A stretch of DNA of 29,684 nt from a virus, in the IMG/VR virus record IMGVR_UViG_3300024518_001978, positions 1 through 29,684 of that record; one strand, 5' to 3'. Below, piece after piece: positions 20,946 to 28,981 of this stretch. How positions within the stretch are numbered: the stretch's first letter is position 1; each line of letters begins with the position of its first letter. A model generated the notes under the pieces. That model was not told the origin of the DNA. It searched no databases and saw nothing but the letters and a program-made list of their open reading frames with translations. The position numbers and the translations under genes were made by a program.

Positions 20946-21383
20946 TCAACCTCGATAAATCACCCGGAGAACTGACAGCGCAACCCGCTTGACGACGTGA
21001 GCCGGATCGTAAAGCCGAACCTGGACCGCCCCTTTCAGACGAACTATCTCTCCGTCCGAGACCGTCAGCGCCGCGTTATCCCGATCCCGGATGACACCGA
21101 GAACCTCTTCCAGAGTCAGAAGATGCGTCGCCATGTCGGCCGCCTCATTCGACAGCCGCCGGCCGATCCCGATCTCAATCGAGTGATCGTCGTGATCCGT
21201 AGTCCGGCTCGCATTCTCGATCTCCATCGAACTTGCAACGACGACCCCCTTCGGAGACGTCAGCTCATCCGCCTCGAACTCCGGAACGAAAACCCGCGCG
21301 AAGATAATGCCTTCGGTCAGCCCGGCCGCGTTGATCAGGGAGACGACCGCATCGGCCGTGTCTAGTGTCTGCTGAACTGGCAT
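20946..21383 (-). CDS. Putative tail terminator or minor head-tail protein (145 aa)
   Basis: The chosen ATG at 21381..21383 lies two bases after the stop of the preceding gene; a longer reading from 21470 would overlap it. The protein has DTADAVVSLINAAG near the start, then VFVPEFEADEL, VVVASSMEIENASR, HSIEIGIGRRL and a C-terminal end with VKRVALSVLRVIYRG. A helix followed by a beta sheet of this kind, in this position, fits a siphovirus tail terminator or minor tail protein (gpU/gp18-like). Similarity is at the level of pattern and place only. Confidence 0.6.
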   Translation of the reverse strand: MPVQQTLDTADAVVSLINAAGLTEGIIFARVFVPEFEADELTSPKGVVVASSMEIENASRTTDHDDHSIEIGIGRRLSNEAADMATHLLTLEEVLGVIRDRDNAALTVSDGEIVRLKGAVQVRLYDPAHVVKRVALSVLRVIYRG

Positions 21384-21385
21384 GA

Positions 21386-21793
21386 TCAGGCCCCCGCCGT
21401 TGTCGTTGTCGTCGTTATCTTGTCGACCTCGACCGCATGGATCCGGAAGACCAGATACCCCTTGTCCCAATACCGGAACGGCTCGCCAACCAGATCGATC
21501 ACGTCGAACTGCCGGGAGTAATCCCCGACCGTCTCCGTGATCGAATCGCCTCGAGCCGGCTCTTCTCCGACGCCGAGGATGACTTCCAGCTCCGACCTCC
21601 TGACCAGATAGTCCCGGACCTTCAGCCGGATCTCTGAGCCGTCGTCTTCAATCGCGTTGACCAGCGTGTCAGCAGGAACCGCCGTCAGCGAGCCGGAGAG
21701 AACCGGAGACTGCCGCGCATACGTGACCGTGACTCCGGAGACCGATCGGATTGACAGCCAGCCAGCCAGCTCTGCCCGGCTTTGAATCGTCAT
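21386..21793 (-). CDS. Putative head closure or head-tail joining protein (135 aa)
   Basis: The protein is beta-rich, with LSIRSVSGVTVTYAR near the start, the segment RRSELEVILGVGEEPARGD and YWDKGYLVFRIHAVEV near the end. It finishes with six Thr in a row and AGA. The order after the capsid gene, with gp10-like and terminator-like genes following, matches head-closure proteins of siphoviruses. The Thr run at the very end echoes the stalk composition of the later tail proteins. It starts after the terminator that follows the capsid gene. The function is inferred from synteny. Confidence 0.55.
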   Translation of the reverse strand: MTIQSRAELAGWLSIRSVSGVTVTYARQSPVLSGSLTAVPADTLVNAIEDDGSEIRLKVRDYLVRRSELEVILGVGEEPARGDSITETVGDYSRQFDVIDLVGEPFRYWDKGYLVFRIHAVEVDKITTTTTTAGA

Positions 21794-21809
21794 CCTCGCC
21801 CCTCCTATG

Positions 21810-21846
21810 AAAACGGCTCCCCCGGCCGAAGACCGAGGGAGCCGGG
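21810..21846 (-). terminator. UUCG-loop terminator after the major capsid gene
   Basis: The minus strand has a 14-pair stem (CGGCTCCC and GGGAGCCG at its base, wobble pairs included) closed by a C(UUCG)G tetraloop and followed by TTTT. It starts 27 bases past the capsid stop. It would give abundant capsid transcripts, with partial readthrough into the joining and tail genes. Confidence 0.82.
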
Positions 21847-21872
21847 AACCGCTTCAGGTAACTGCGTCAACA

Positions 21873-22802
21873 TCAGACAACGACCGCTTCGGTCGAGACG
21901 ATCGAGTCCGTCGGAACGATCGGAATCCCGAAAGCTTCCGTCGGGAACGGAGCCGGAGCACCCGTCCCGTTCGTCGCCGTCCGGCTTTGCTGAAGCTGAC
22001 GAAGGCTCGTCCGATTCAAAGCCAGATAAGACGGACCACGTCCCGACGGGAACGTGTTGATCAGCTCGGAGAGCTTGTCGTCATCGAGAGTCGCCGTCGC
22101 GTCGATATTGCAGAGCCGACCGACAGATCGAGCCCCGCCGATCTGCATCCCGAGCCATGCGAAGATCGGAGTCGCGTAGACCGGATATCGGCCCGTCGCC
22201 CCGTCGATGAACTGACTGACCGAGTCGCCCATCATGATATTACCATTCATCCCGGCGATCATGACCGCGTCCCGGAGATCAGTTCCCGTTCTCACAGCAA
22301 GAACAGAAGTCTGAACATTCGCAGCCACTCCGCCACCGTCGATCACCATCTCGTCGGCCAGAGCGTCGAGCTGAGCGTTGTCGAACAGACCGATGAAGCC
22401 GGCCGCGTCGGCCCCGACACCGTAGATCATCTGAGACTCGCCAGCGGAGAAGCCCGACCGCAGATGCCGGGAAGCTTCCCGAGCGATATACGCCGTTGGC
22501 CCCAAACGATACTGATCGGCGATTGCCTGATCGACCACGAAGGAGCAATCCAGCAACTTGAGAGTCACAGTCACTTCGGTATCGGTCGACTTGAAGTTCT
22601 CACGCCCGTCATTGACAGACCGGAATCCCACCGTCGGAGCACCCGTCTGCTTGACATATTTATGAGTGTCGCCGTCAGTCTCCTCAGCAGCCGTCAAAGC
22701 CAGAAGAGGAGCCTCGTCGAGGAGATCGCTGATCCCCGGATCCATGTTGTTTTTGTCGTTCAGCTTCGCCAGATCGGCAAGCGTGAGGAATGCATCAGCC
22801 AT
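21873..22802 (-). CDS. Major capsid protein (HK97-fold)
   Basis: The 309-residue protein begins with LTLADLAKLNDKNNMDPG and a helix-rich N-arm. It then has THKYVKQTGAPTVGFRSV, VTVTLKLLDCSFVVDQAIAD near residue 85, and a long helix-sheet core. The VTVTLKLLD-x-x-F-x-VD element is the usual spine strand before the long helix of HK97-fold coat proteins. It follows a maturation protease with a scaffold part and is flanked by a terminator, as is typical for the most abundant head protein. The ribosome site is AAGGACG. Its shortness suggests that little or no delta domain is present; scaffolding is probably supplied by the C-terminus of the protease gene. Confidence 0.85.
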   Translation of the reverse strand: MADAFLTLADLAKLNDKNNMDPGISDLLDEAPLLALTAAEETDGDTHKYVKQTGAPTVGFRSVNDGRENFKSTDTEVTVTLKLLDCSFVVDQAIADQYRLGPTAYIAREASRHLRSGFSAGESQMIYGVGADAAGFIGLFDNAQLDALADEMVIDGGGVAANVQTSVLAVRTGTDLRDAVMIAGMNGNIMMGDSVSQFIDGATGRYPVYATPIFAWLGMQIGGARSVGRLCNIDATATLDDDKLSELINTFPSGRGPSYLALNRTSLRQLQQSRTATNGTGAPAPFPTEAFGIPIVPTDSIVSTEAVVV

Positions 22803-22858
22803 TGTGATTCGTCCTTCAGTTTAAGTTTTGAGAATTGAAAGCCGCGAACCGTCAGAAG

Positions 22859-24070
22859 TCAGTTCGACTCGGATCGACCGTTGATCCGGACCTGCCTCGC
22901 CAGCATCTCGACCGACTTCGAAAGTCGACCGCCGAACTTCAGCACCGGCCCGGATTCACCGGCAGAACCGACCGGAGTTTCCTCGCCCGGCTCATGCTCA
23001 GCCGTCAGAGAACTCCGCTGCTTCAGCGAATCGAACTCCGTCGAAAGAGCGTCTTCGAAGCTGACTCCGTCGAGCAGATACTTCAGCCCCACATCGGCCC
23101 CGAACTTCGCCGAGAACTTCTCGACGTCCGCCCGGCTCAATGCCGCAGCTTCCAGTTCCGGCTCCGGCTCTGTTGCCGTCTCCGTCTCAGTCTCAACGAC
23201 AGCCACTTCGGCCGCCGTTTCCGTCTCAGTCGTTGCCTCGGATTCGAGGCCCGTGTCTTCAGAATCGCTCATCTGCTGAGCCTCCTCTTCCGCGACTTGG
23301 AAAGTGATCCCGCGACCGCCGCAGAACCGCGTAAAGAATCCCCGGAGCCGCTCAGCCGAAAGGCCGCCCGTGTTCTCCGGGATTGTGTCCGTGATGCCGA
23401 TTGCGTACTCAAGCAGCCCCTCGGCTTGTGAGAGGATCTCAGCCGTCGGACCCGAGTGATAAAGCCCGTCCGGATTCGCCGCCGGAGAGTCCACGAAGTC
23501 CGCTCCGTCCAGCGTCGAGAGCCTTACGTGCTGGAGGTTTCTGACGTTCTCGGCGGCGGGAGAAACGAAGTCGCCGTCGTCGGAGAACTCCTCGACGAAG
23601 GCCTGAGCCGCTGAGTGATCGGGATCGAAGACAATCGACAGACCGAAGGCCTTCGGATCTTCCTTCGCCAGCTCCAGAACGTACCCGCCCCTGTCGTCAC
23701 CCTTCCGGGAGACCGGAGAGAAGTGAACGTCACCCAGCACCCGCGACCCGTCTTCGCTGAGACGGAGATCCCGAGCCCGGCCGAGATAGCTTCCCAGACC
23801 GTCGGAGCTCATCGAGGGATGCGTGAACCGGACCTTAACCCCCGTTGATTCGTCGGCCAGAGCCACGACCTGAGAGAGAGCCGCTCGATCGATCCACATA
23901 TCGTGCCCGAGAGCTTCGCCTTCGGAGATCAGAGAGGCTCCGCGAATGATGCCAGCCTTTCGGCTTCCGCCGTCCATCTCGACTGGAGCCTCAAATTCCG
24001 TCGATCGTTCCGCGTTCAGTCGCACCCGTTCGGGAGCCTCTGTGATCACAGATAAGAGAGTTGGCCTCAT
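22859..24070 (-). CDS. Prohead maturation protease with C-terminal scaffold region
   Basis: The N-terminal part (about 1-220) is a herpesvirus/HK97-type prohead serine protease. It has VRFTHPS with His84, GRARDLRLSEDGSRVLGDV, and AFGLSIVF with Ser145. After a linker at about 225-260 comes an acidic, helical region (about 260-400) with many Glu and Thr (TETETAAEVAVVETETE). This resembles a scaffolding domain, degraded after assembly. Fusion of both functions in one protein is known from several phage groups. It lies between the portal and the capsid gene, the expected place. The full length would scaffold the shell and the protease would clear it. Confidence 0.85.
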   Translation of the reverse strand: MRPTLLSVITEAPERVRLNAERSTEFEAPVEMDGGSRKAGIIRGASLISEGEALGHDMWIDRAALSQVVALADESTGVKVRFTHPSMSSDGLGSYLGRARDLRLSEDGSRVLGDVHFSPVSRKGDDRGGYVLELAKEDPKAFGLSIVFDPDHSAAQAFVEEFSDDGDFVSPAAENVRNLQHVRLSTLDGADFVDSPAANPDGLYHSGPTAEILSQAEGLLEYAIGITDTIPENTGGLSAERLRGFFTRFCGGRGITFQVAEEEAQQMSDSEDTGLESEATTETETAAEVAVVETETETATEPEPELEAAALSRADVEKFSAKFGADVGLKYLLDGVSFEDALSTEFDSLKQRSSLTAEHEPGEETPVGSAGESGPVLKFGGRLSKSVEMLARQVRINGRSESN

Positions 24071-24072
24071 GG

Positions 24073-25530
24073 TTATTCTTCCTGATTGTCGACCTCGACG
24101 ACCTGAGCCGCCGACGAATTGTCCATCGTTACTGAGAGCCCGAGCTCGTCGATCAGCGATTCCTCTTCGGCCAGCTTCTCGGCGACGTCAGACCACTCGT
24201 CGCCGAATCGTTCGTGACGAACTTCCGAGCGTGTCTTCAGTCCAGCCTTGACCGCGTCGATGTCGCCTCGGATGTCCCGAGGATCGAGCCACGGAACGCC
24301 GTTCGCGTTCCACTTAAACGGGACGTCTTCGAGCGAGTCGAACTCTCTCGGGATCGTCAGACTCCCGTCGAGAATCCCGACCCCGATTCGCCAGATCGTC
24401 CAGCGTCGAAGGAGATCGGAGTTGTCGGCCCGCTTTGCCCGTGCTGAGATCAGATACTGAGTCAGCGCAGCCTTCGACCCGAAAAAGTTCGTGAACGATT
24501 CGTTGTAGAAGCTGAACGGGATGTCGAGAGCTTTCAGCGCTACCGCGATCATCGTGTCGCTGAACTGTTGGAACTCGAAGGCCGGCGTCTTGTTCTCTAG
24601 GAACTTCGCGTCTTCACCGGGATCCAAGTCGAGCACCATCGGCCGATTGGACAGCTTGACCGAGTGAGTGTCGTCCTCGCCGTCGCCGTCAGCGTCGGAG
24701 CTCGTCAGAGCCCCGAGGCCGTTCTCGGCCGCGTCCCGCGTCAGAACCAGACCGAATAAATTCGACAGTTTGCCGAGCTGATGCGCGTAGTCGAAGCCCT
24801 CGTAGACGTCCTGGAATCGACCCAAAGCCGCGACGATCGGACTGACACCACGAATCTGATCGAACCGAGTGTAGAACCCGTGCGCAAAGATGTTTCGAGC
24901 CGGGATCCAGCGATCGAACGTCAGGCCACCGCCCCGGCTTCGATTGTGGACCGCGTACCGCAGATGACGGCCAGAGAACGAAGTCTCGACCCCGTTGAAC
25001 GTCCTGTCAGCGTTGAAGTCTCCGGCGTCCCGGCGTTCTTCCGGCGTCTTCACCCTGTCGCCTTCGATCGCCTGAATCCGACCCGTCCTGAGCTTCATGA
25101 GGAAGATGTCGCCGTCGAGGCAGCGCATCGACTCGGCAATCCGCAGAGTCCGTGCCAGCGAATGCTTCCCCGCTGAATCGAAGTTCTCCGGCCGACTTGC
25201 CCGGCCGATGAACTCGGAGAGCTCCAGATCGAAGCTCGGGATCCCTGACTTGACCGAGAAGCTGAACGAGCTTGTGAAGTCCAGATGCTTCCGGATCGCC
25301 CACGCCGCTAGCTCGAAGTTCTGCGTGACATTCCGGCTCGTCAGAACGATCGACTTCCGGTCGCGATCCTTGATCTGATCGTCGAGGCTCGTCACCTGAC
25401 CCGATACCGTCCGCCGCTTCTTCGACCCGCTGATTGAATCGATCGACGAAGACGGAGACCCGTCCGTGTTGTTCCAGTCGATCGCAAAGGCCCGCTGGCC
25501 CGCCGCTTTGAGTGTTTGCAAGAGGCTCAT
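24073..25530 (-). CDS. Portal protein (lambda gpB type)
   Basis: The 485-residue protein begins with a basic tail and has SIVLTSRNVTQNFELAAWAI, a recognisable portal helix near 60-80. It carries LSRPENFDSAGKHSL-like segments (near 112-124) and FFGSKAALTQ near residue 347. The segment GVPWLDPRDIRGDIDAVKAG (411-430) with LKTRSEV matches the lambda gpB family, in which W-x-DP-x-x-D-x-x-A-x-x-x-GL is conserved. It forms the dodecameric ring at the packaging vertex. Genes on both sides (gpW-like and protease/scaffold) keep the lambda order A-W-B-C. The acidic C-terminus is normal for the family. Confidence 0.9.
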   Translation of the reverse strand: MSLLQTLKAAGQRAFAIDWNNTDGSPSSSIDSISGSKKRRTVSGQVTSLDDQIKDRDRKSIVLTSRNVTQNFELAAWAIRKHLDFTSSFSFSVKSGIPSFDLELSEFIGRASRPENFDSAGKHSLARTLRIAESMRCLDGDIFLMKLRTGRIQAIEGDRVKTPEERRDAGDFNADRTFNGVETSFSGRHLRYAVHNRSRGGGLTFDRWIPARNIFAHGFYTRFDQIRGVSPIVAALGRFQDVYEGFDYAHQLGKLSNLFGLVLTRDAAENGLGALTSSDADGDGEDDTHSVKLSNRPMVLDLDPGEDAKFLENKTPAFEFQQFSDTMIAVALKALDIPFSFYNESFTNFFGSKAALTQYLISARAKRADNSDLLRRWTIWRIGVGILDGSLTIPREFDSLEDVPFKWNANGVPWLDPRDIRGDIDAVKAGLKTRSEVRHERFGDEWSDVAEKLAEEESLIDELGLSVTMDNSSAAQVVEVDNQEE

Positions 25531-25531
25531 C

Positions 25532-25729
25532 TCAGAAGCCCCCCAGATCGACGGAGACAGCCTTCGGCCGCTGATTGCCGAGCGTGTCGTCCGTCGCCTT
25601 CAGCTCACGGAGAGACTTCCGCAGCTCAGCGAAGTCGTGCGTAACCGTCGTCCCGTCGTTGACGAACGTCTTCACACCGGCTCGCAGAATCTCTTCGATC
25701 TCTGCAATTGCTTGAGTGTTGTCGGCCAT
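25532..25729 (-). CDS. gpW-like head-tail joining protein (65 aa)
   Basis: A small helix-strand-helix protein: AEIEEILRAGVKTFVNDG, then TTVTHDF and AELRKSLRELKA. A helix ending in a G-x-x-x-x-x-x-DG turn, a short strand and a leucine-rich helix fit lambda gpW, which stabilises the packaged head and joins the tail. The position between the terminase and the portal is the same as in lambda. The portal start follows its stop by one base. Confidence 0.72.
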   Translation of the reverse strand: MADNTQAIAEIEEILRAGVKTFVNDGTTVTHDFAELRKSLRELKATDDTLGNQRPKAVSVDLGGF

Positions 25730-25752
25730 GAGCTCAATTCGATGAGATCAAA

Positions 25753-25778
25753 GCCGGCCGGTTTTTATACCGGCCGGC
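25753..25778 (-). terminator. Perfect GC palindrome, possible terminator after 25871..26173
   Basis: GCCGGCCGGT and ACCGGCCGGC pair perfectly over ten bases with a six-base AT loop. On the minus strand only TTT follows, so intrinsic termination would be weak. It is one of three palindromic elements in this 141-base intergenic region. Confidence 0.45.
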
Positions 25779-25795
25779 CGAGAGAGAGACGAGAG

Positions 25796-25843
25796 GGAGC
25801 CGAAGCTCCTTCGCGAAACAATCTCCCGGCCGGCCGGCGTATC
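25796..25843 (-). other. Structured intergenic segment: UUCG hairpin and GC palindrome
   Basis: At 25796..25809 the minus strand reads GGAGC-TTCG-GCTCC, a small hairpin with the very stable UUCG loop. At 25829..25843 lies another run built on CCGGCCGGCCGG, which repeats the arms of the palindrome at 25753..25778. No coding frame crosses the region 25730..25870. I see no clear promoter in it. Confidence 0.5.
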
Positions 25844-25870
25844 GTCAATTTCCGTTGTCGGAGTCTCCGG

Positions 25871-26173
25871 TCAGCATTCCTCCGGCTTCATCGTGAATTC
25901 ACGGACGTTCAAGAGCTGCCCGCAGTCCAGACAGACCGTCCGCCGATAGATGATTCGATCGTATCTCACACCGAGAACCGGCTCGACTTTGATCCCCGCG
26001 AAGTCCCGCACTCGATCCCGGCCGTCCTTGAACGCCTTACGATTCGTTGACCTGCACCGAGGACAAATCACCGGCAACATCGAGACCTCTTCGGCCGGCT
26101 TGCCTTCGCCATCGCGCCCGAAGTCGACCGGCTCCGTGACCGCCGGAGCCTTCTTTACTTTCTTCTTCGTCAT
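25871..26173 (-). CDS. Zinc-ribbon protein next to terminase (100 aa)
   Basis: The protein has a Lys-rich start (MTKKKVKKAP), then CPRC (about 37-40) and CLDC (about 81-84). Between them is a beta-rich region with a basic segment (RKAFKDGRDRVRDF). The two CxxC knuckles are about 40 residues apart and define a zinc ribbon with a long insert. It lies sixteen bases after the terminase stop. Small zinc-binding proteins near terminases can bind packaging DNA, but no such role is shown here. It ends in PEEC. Confidence 0.62.
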   Translation of the reverse strand: MTKKKVKKAPAVTEPVDFGRDGEGKPAEEVSMLPVICPRCRSTNRKAFKDGRDRVRDFAGIKVEPVLGVRYDRIIYRRTVCLDCGQLLNVREFTMKPEEC

Positions 26174-26189
26174 CCCTTCCCTCCCTGAA

Positions 26190-28283
26190 TCAGTGATAAG
26201 AAACGCGCCGCCGCCGTGACTTCGGCCGTCGTGTCGGCTCCAGACCCGGAATCGTAACCCCCATGATTGAAGCCGCCACCGCTGAACCTGACAGACAGTC
26301 GAGGAAGTGATTGTCCGGCTTCGAGGCCTTCAGCTTCCACTCCTCAGCCTCCCGGCCAGTCGATGCCGTGACCTTGATCCGGAACTCTGCCGATAGGTGT
26401 TCTGAGATCATCCGATGGACCTTCGGATCCCGCCCGAACAAAGTCAGCGAAGACGGATCGCCAAAGTCAGTCGAGAACCTGTCGTGCAGGAATCCCTTCC
26501 AGTAGTTCGAGTCGAACACAATGTGCGGAACCCGCTCGATAATGGATGACTTCCAATTCAAGCCGTACCGCTCGGCCTTCGCCTTCCGCTTGTACTCGTT
26601 GACCGGAGTGTTCGTCGCACCCACGAACCGACCGTGAGCCGGATAGACGTTCTGCGAGCCGATCAGCTTGTAGGCGTCCCTGACCGTCGACGTCTCGTAG
26701 TTCGCATCGATCAGAATCAGGCTCGGAGACAACGTGACTCCGTCGTCTTCCCGCTCGAACTTCCGGCCGAGGAGACTCGGGACGAACTCCTTCAGCCCGG
26801 CCATGATCGCCGACGAACCGGCCGCCGTCGGATACGTTTCCTGAAGAGACTTCGTCAGTTCGTCGAGCGTGAAGAAAGACCTGAGTTGATCCGGGAACGT
26901 CCCGTACTCCAGAACCGAGCCGGTAAAGTCAGCCCGCCAGCCGACCAGCGTGTAAAACAGAACCCGCTTCTGAATGTCGACGAAGCCCGTGATCGTCTCG
27001 ACTCCCGGCAGACACCGACCACGATCGAGACCGTTGACTCTCGCCGCGATCGAGGCCGCCGGCTGAAGCCGCAGATCGTCGGAGTCCACCACCGGCCGCG
27101 CTTCGTTCTGATACTCGAACCAGAAGCTCCGCTCGTCTGCGAGGAAGAGATTCATCGCGTTCTGAATCGCAGACAGCTCGTCGACGTTCTGACGGCCCTC
27201 CCACATCACAGACGCCCCGAGATCCATCTGAGCCCGGCTCTCCGAATAGAACTCCGTCGCCATAGAGATATCACCCCGAGCCCGGAGTGACCGATCCCGG
27301 AGCTCGCCGTACTCCCGCCAGAGATCCATCCGTTCCGGGAAGGCCTGCAAGAGTGATATTCGCTCGCCCTGCCAGTCAGGATGAAGCTCCGGATTCAGGA
27401 GCTGATCGGCCATGTCGCCTTCTTCGATCACCGTACAAGGCATCACCGCCGAGATTTTCTTCCCCGGCTCGGCCAGACCGAGCACCCCCTGAGCGATCTT
27501 CCGGATCCGTTTTTCCGTCTGGCTCGGAGACGTCGCCGACTCATCCGTCTGAGGATCGTCCGGAATCACGAAGTCCGGCCTGATCGTCCTTCCGTCGGGA
27601 AGCTTCGCTTTCATCCCGCGAATTGCACCCGTGATTCCCCGGACCTGAAGCACAGCACCGGCCGAGGGAGCGTTCTTCCCGCCGTGAATCCACGGGAGAA
27701 TGATTTCCTTCGCGGAGATCGTGATCGTGATTCGATCCCCCTCGCAGTTCAGCCGCTTTGCCGGATTCCCGTCGAGCCGCCGAATCGGAAGACAGACTTC
27801 CGGAAAGTCTTCGAGGAGCAGATCGTTGGACCTGATCTCAGTCGCGATCGAGTCGAGCAGATCAGAGGCGTGCGTCTCCGTCGCCCCGATCAGCACCACG
27901 AACCGCCGGAAGCCGAACAGCAAGGCCCACAGAGCAGCAGCCTCGACGAGAGACGTCTTGCCGGACGCCCGAGGCATCGCCAGAGCGAAGAGACCGCCTT
28001 CACGGATCGCCCGTTCGAGCTTCTTAATCACCCGGATGTGATCCTCAGACCACGCAAGCGAGAACGTCTCAGCCTGATAGACCTCACAGAACCGCTTCAG
28101 GCTCCGCTTCGCAGCACCACGCCGCCTGCCGTTCTTCGGCTTCGGGATCTTCCCGATGTCACGGAAGGCGACGGAAGCCTTCTGATTCGCATCAGCTTGC
28201 CACGCCAGCCGAGCCGCGTACGCTCCCGCCGTCTCAGCCTTGTTCTGCTTCCGCTTGTCCTTGTCCTTCGTTGCCGTGACCAT
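26190..28283 (-). CDS. Terminase large subunit (lambda gpA type)
   Basis: The 697-residue protein is the packaging motor. The ATPase domain has a Walker A of the form MPRASGKTS (about 103-111) and a Walker B PDFVIPDDPQ (about 237-245). The nuclease domain has acidic residues at GFVDIQKR (Asp near 436) and LILIDANYET (Asp near 526), and the C-terminal segment PDNHFLDCLSG near 660-675. These positions fit the gpA family. I chose the ATG at 28281..28283 because GGGTGGGAG lies just upstream; a longer reading starts at 28346 without such a site. It follows small unknown genes and precedes the gpW-like and portal genes. A recognisable small subunit is not seen in the window. Confidence 0.9.
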   Translation of the reverse strand: MVTATKDKDKRKQNKAETAGAYAARLAWQADANQKASVAFRDIGKIPKPKNGRRRGAAKRSLKRFCEVYQAETFSLAWSEDHIRVIKKLERAIREGGLFALAMPRASGKTSLVEAAALWALLFGFRRFVVLIGATETHASDLLDSIATEIRSNDLLLEDFPEVCLPIRRLDGNPAKRLNCEGDRITITISAKEIILPWIHGGKNAPSAGAVLQVRGITGAIRGMKAKLPDGRTIRPDFVIPDDPQTDESATSPSQTEKRIRKIAQGVLGLAEPGKKISAVMPCTVIEEGDMADQLLNPELHPDWQGERISLLQAFPERMDLWREYGELRDRSLRARGDISMATEFYSESRAQMDLGASVMWEGRQNVDELSAIQNAMNLFLADERSFWFEYQNEARPVVDSDDLRLQPAASIAARVNGLDRGRCLPGVETITGFVDIQKRVLFYTLVGWRADFTGSVLEYGTFPDQLRSFFTLDELTKSLQETYPTAAGSSAIMAGLKEFVPSLLGRKFEREDDGVTLSPSLILIDANYETSTVRDAYKLIGSQNVYPAHGRFVGATNTPVNEYKRKAKAERYGLNWKSSIIERVPHIVFDSNYWKGFLHDRFSTDFGDPSSLTLFGRDPKVHRMISEHLSAEFRIKVTASTGREAEEWKLKASKPDNHFLDCLSGSAVAASIMGVTIPGLEPTRRPKSRRRRVSYH

Positions 28284-28349
28284 CGCTCCCACCCTTCGAT
28301 CGCTCGATAAAAGCCAGCCGCCGGAAGGATTAGAAACGAAGAACAAACC

Positions 28350-28556
28350 TCATAGCTTCCCCCCTTCATTCACCGCTTCGCAGTGATCGTGAATCGGAAT
28401 CCATTCGAAGTTTCCATTGCTCGCGTTGTATCTTCCGGCTCCGGATTCGATCGCGTCAGACTGCCAGGAAAAACTCATCGACTTCATCCCCACAATCGCA
28501 CCAAAAATACTTCCAAAAATTATGCCCGCCCAAAACGCAACATGTTCGTCGCTCAC
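28350..28556 (-). CDS. Small membrane protein (68 aa)
   Basis: A hydrophobic stretch near the N-terminus (AFWAGIIFGSIFGAIVGMK, about 7-25) is followed by a polar tail with SWQSDAIESGAGRYNASNG. One membrane pass with a cytoplasmic or periplasmic tail is likely. Its ATG overlaps the upstream stop. I cannot tell a function; membrane-active phage peptides of this size include holins and superinfection proteins. Confidence 0.55.
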   Translation of the reverse strand: MSDEHVAFWAGIIFGSIFGAIVGMKSMSFSWQSDAIESGAGRYNASNGNFEWIPIHDHCEAVNEGGKL

Positions 28557-28735
28557 AGTTTGCCCCCTTCAGGCTTAATTGGCTCGCCGTCACCGCAGCC
28601 GTCATACGACTTCGTCACCGGCCGAACCGATGAGCCGCGTTCGCTCGTCGTGTTGACCACCACCGGAGCGTGCAGTCTGCACTCGCCGGAGTCAGACTTC
28701 CAGAAGATACACGATTCGCAGAATTGGAACGGCAT
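28553..28735 (-). CDS. Small Cys-rich protein (60 aa)
   Basis: CESCIFWKSDSGECRLHAP lies at about 6-24, and a later Cys lies in DGCGDGEP. The order C-x-x-C-x-x-W, then GECR-x-x-x-P is a recurrent phage pattern, possibly a small zinc finger. I use the ATG at 28733..28735 with GAGGGGGG nearby; a GTG codon one codon upstream is an alternative. The stop overlaps the next start as ATGA. The function is unknown. Confidence 0.58.
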   Translation of the reverse strand: MPFQFCESCIFWKSDSGECRLHAPVVVNTTSERGSSVRPVTKSYDGCGDGEPIKPEGGKL

Positions 28736-28747
28736 CACACCCCCCTC

Positions 28748-28981
28748 TCAGTGAAAAGTCAAAACCCCGTCATCAACTCGATAGCCGTCAGCGAAGACCT
28801 CGACCGCTCCACCGCCTCTGTGACCGCCGTCGATCGCATCCGCCGCACGTCGCATCCGAAACAGCCCGCCACGCACCACCGCAGCCAGCTCGATCGGCTT
28901 CCCCGCTTCCCGCTGTGACCAGCTCTCGAAGACCTCGGCACAGTCCGCCGCTCGATTCCAGCCGACGACGAAGAGCTTCAC
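28748..28981 (-). CDS. Hypothetical 77-aa protein
   Basis: This protein has KLFVVGWNRAADCAEVFESW at the start and a C-terminal part with EVFADGYRVDDGVLTFH. The middle is Gly/Arg/Ala-rich. The frame and its ATGA overlap with the preceding zinc-ribbon gene argue for a real gene. I do not recognise it and see no motif. Confidence 0.45.
   Translation of the reverse strand: MKLFVVGWNRAADCAEVFESWSQREAGKPIELAAVVRGGLFRMRRAADAIDGGHRGGGAVEVFADGYRVDDGVLTFH

Noticed and set aside
21807-22838. 343-codon plus-strand open frame opposite the capsid gene
   Set aside because: It is rich in Arg, Asp and Ser without recognisable motif and covers the terminator and the capsid start; the capsid gene is well supported.
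22803-22858. Promoter ahead of the capsid gene in the AT-rich 56-base gap
   Set aside because: A TAAACT element is present but I find no matching -35 box at suitable spacing.
27381-28310. 309-codon plus-strand open frame opposite the terminase
   Set aside because: It is a shadow frame; the terminase has its ATPase and nuclease motifs in the other strand.
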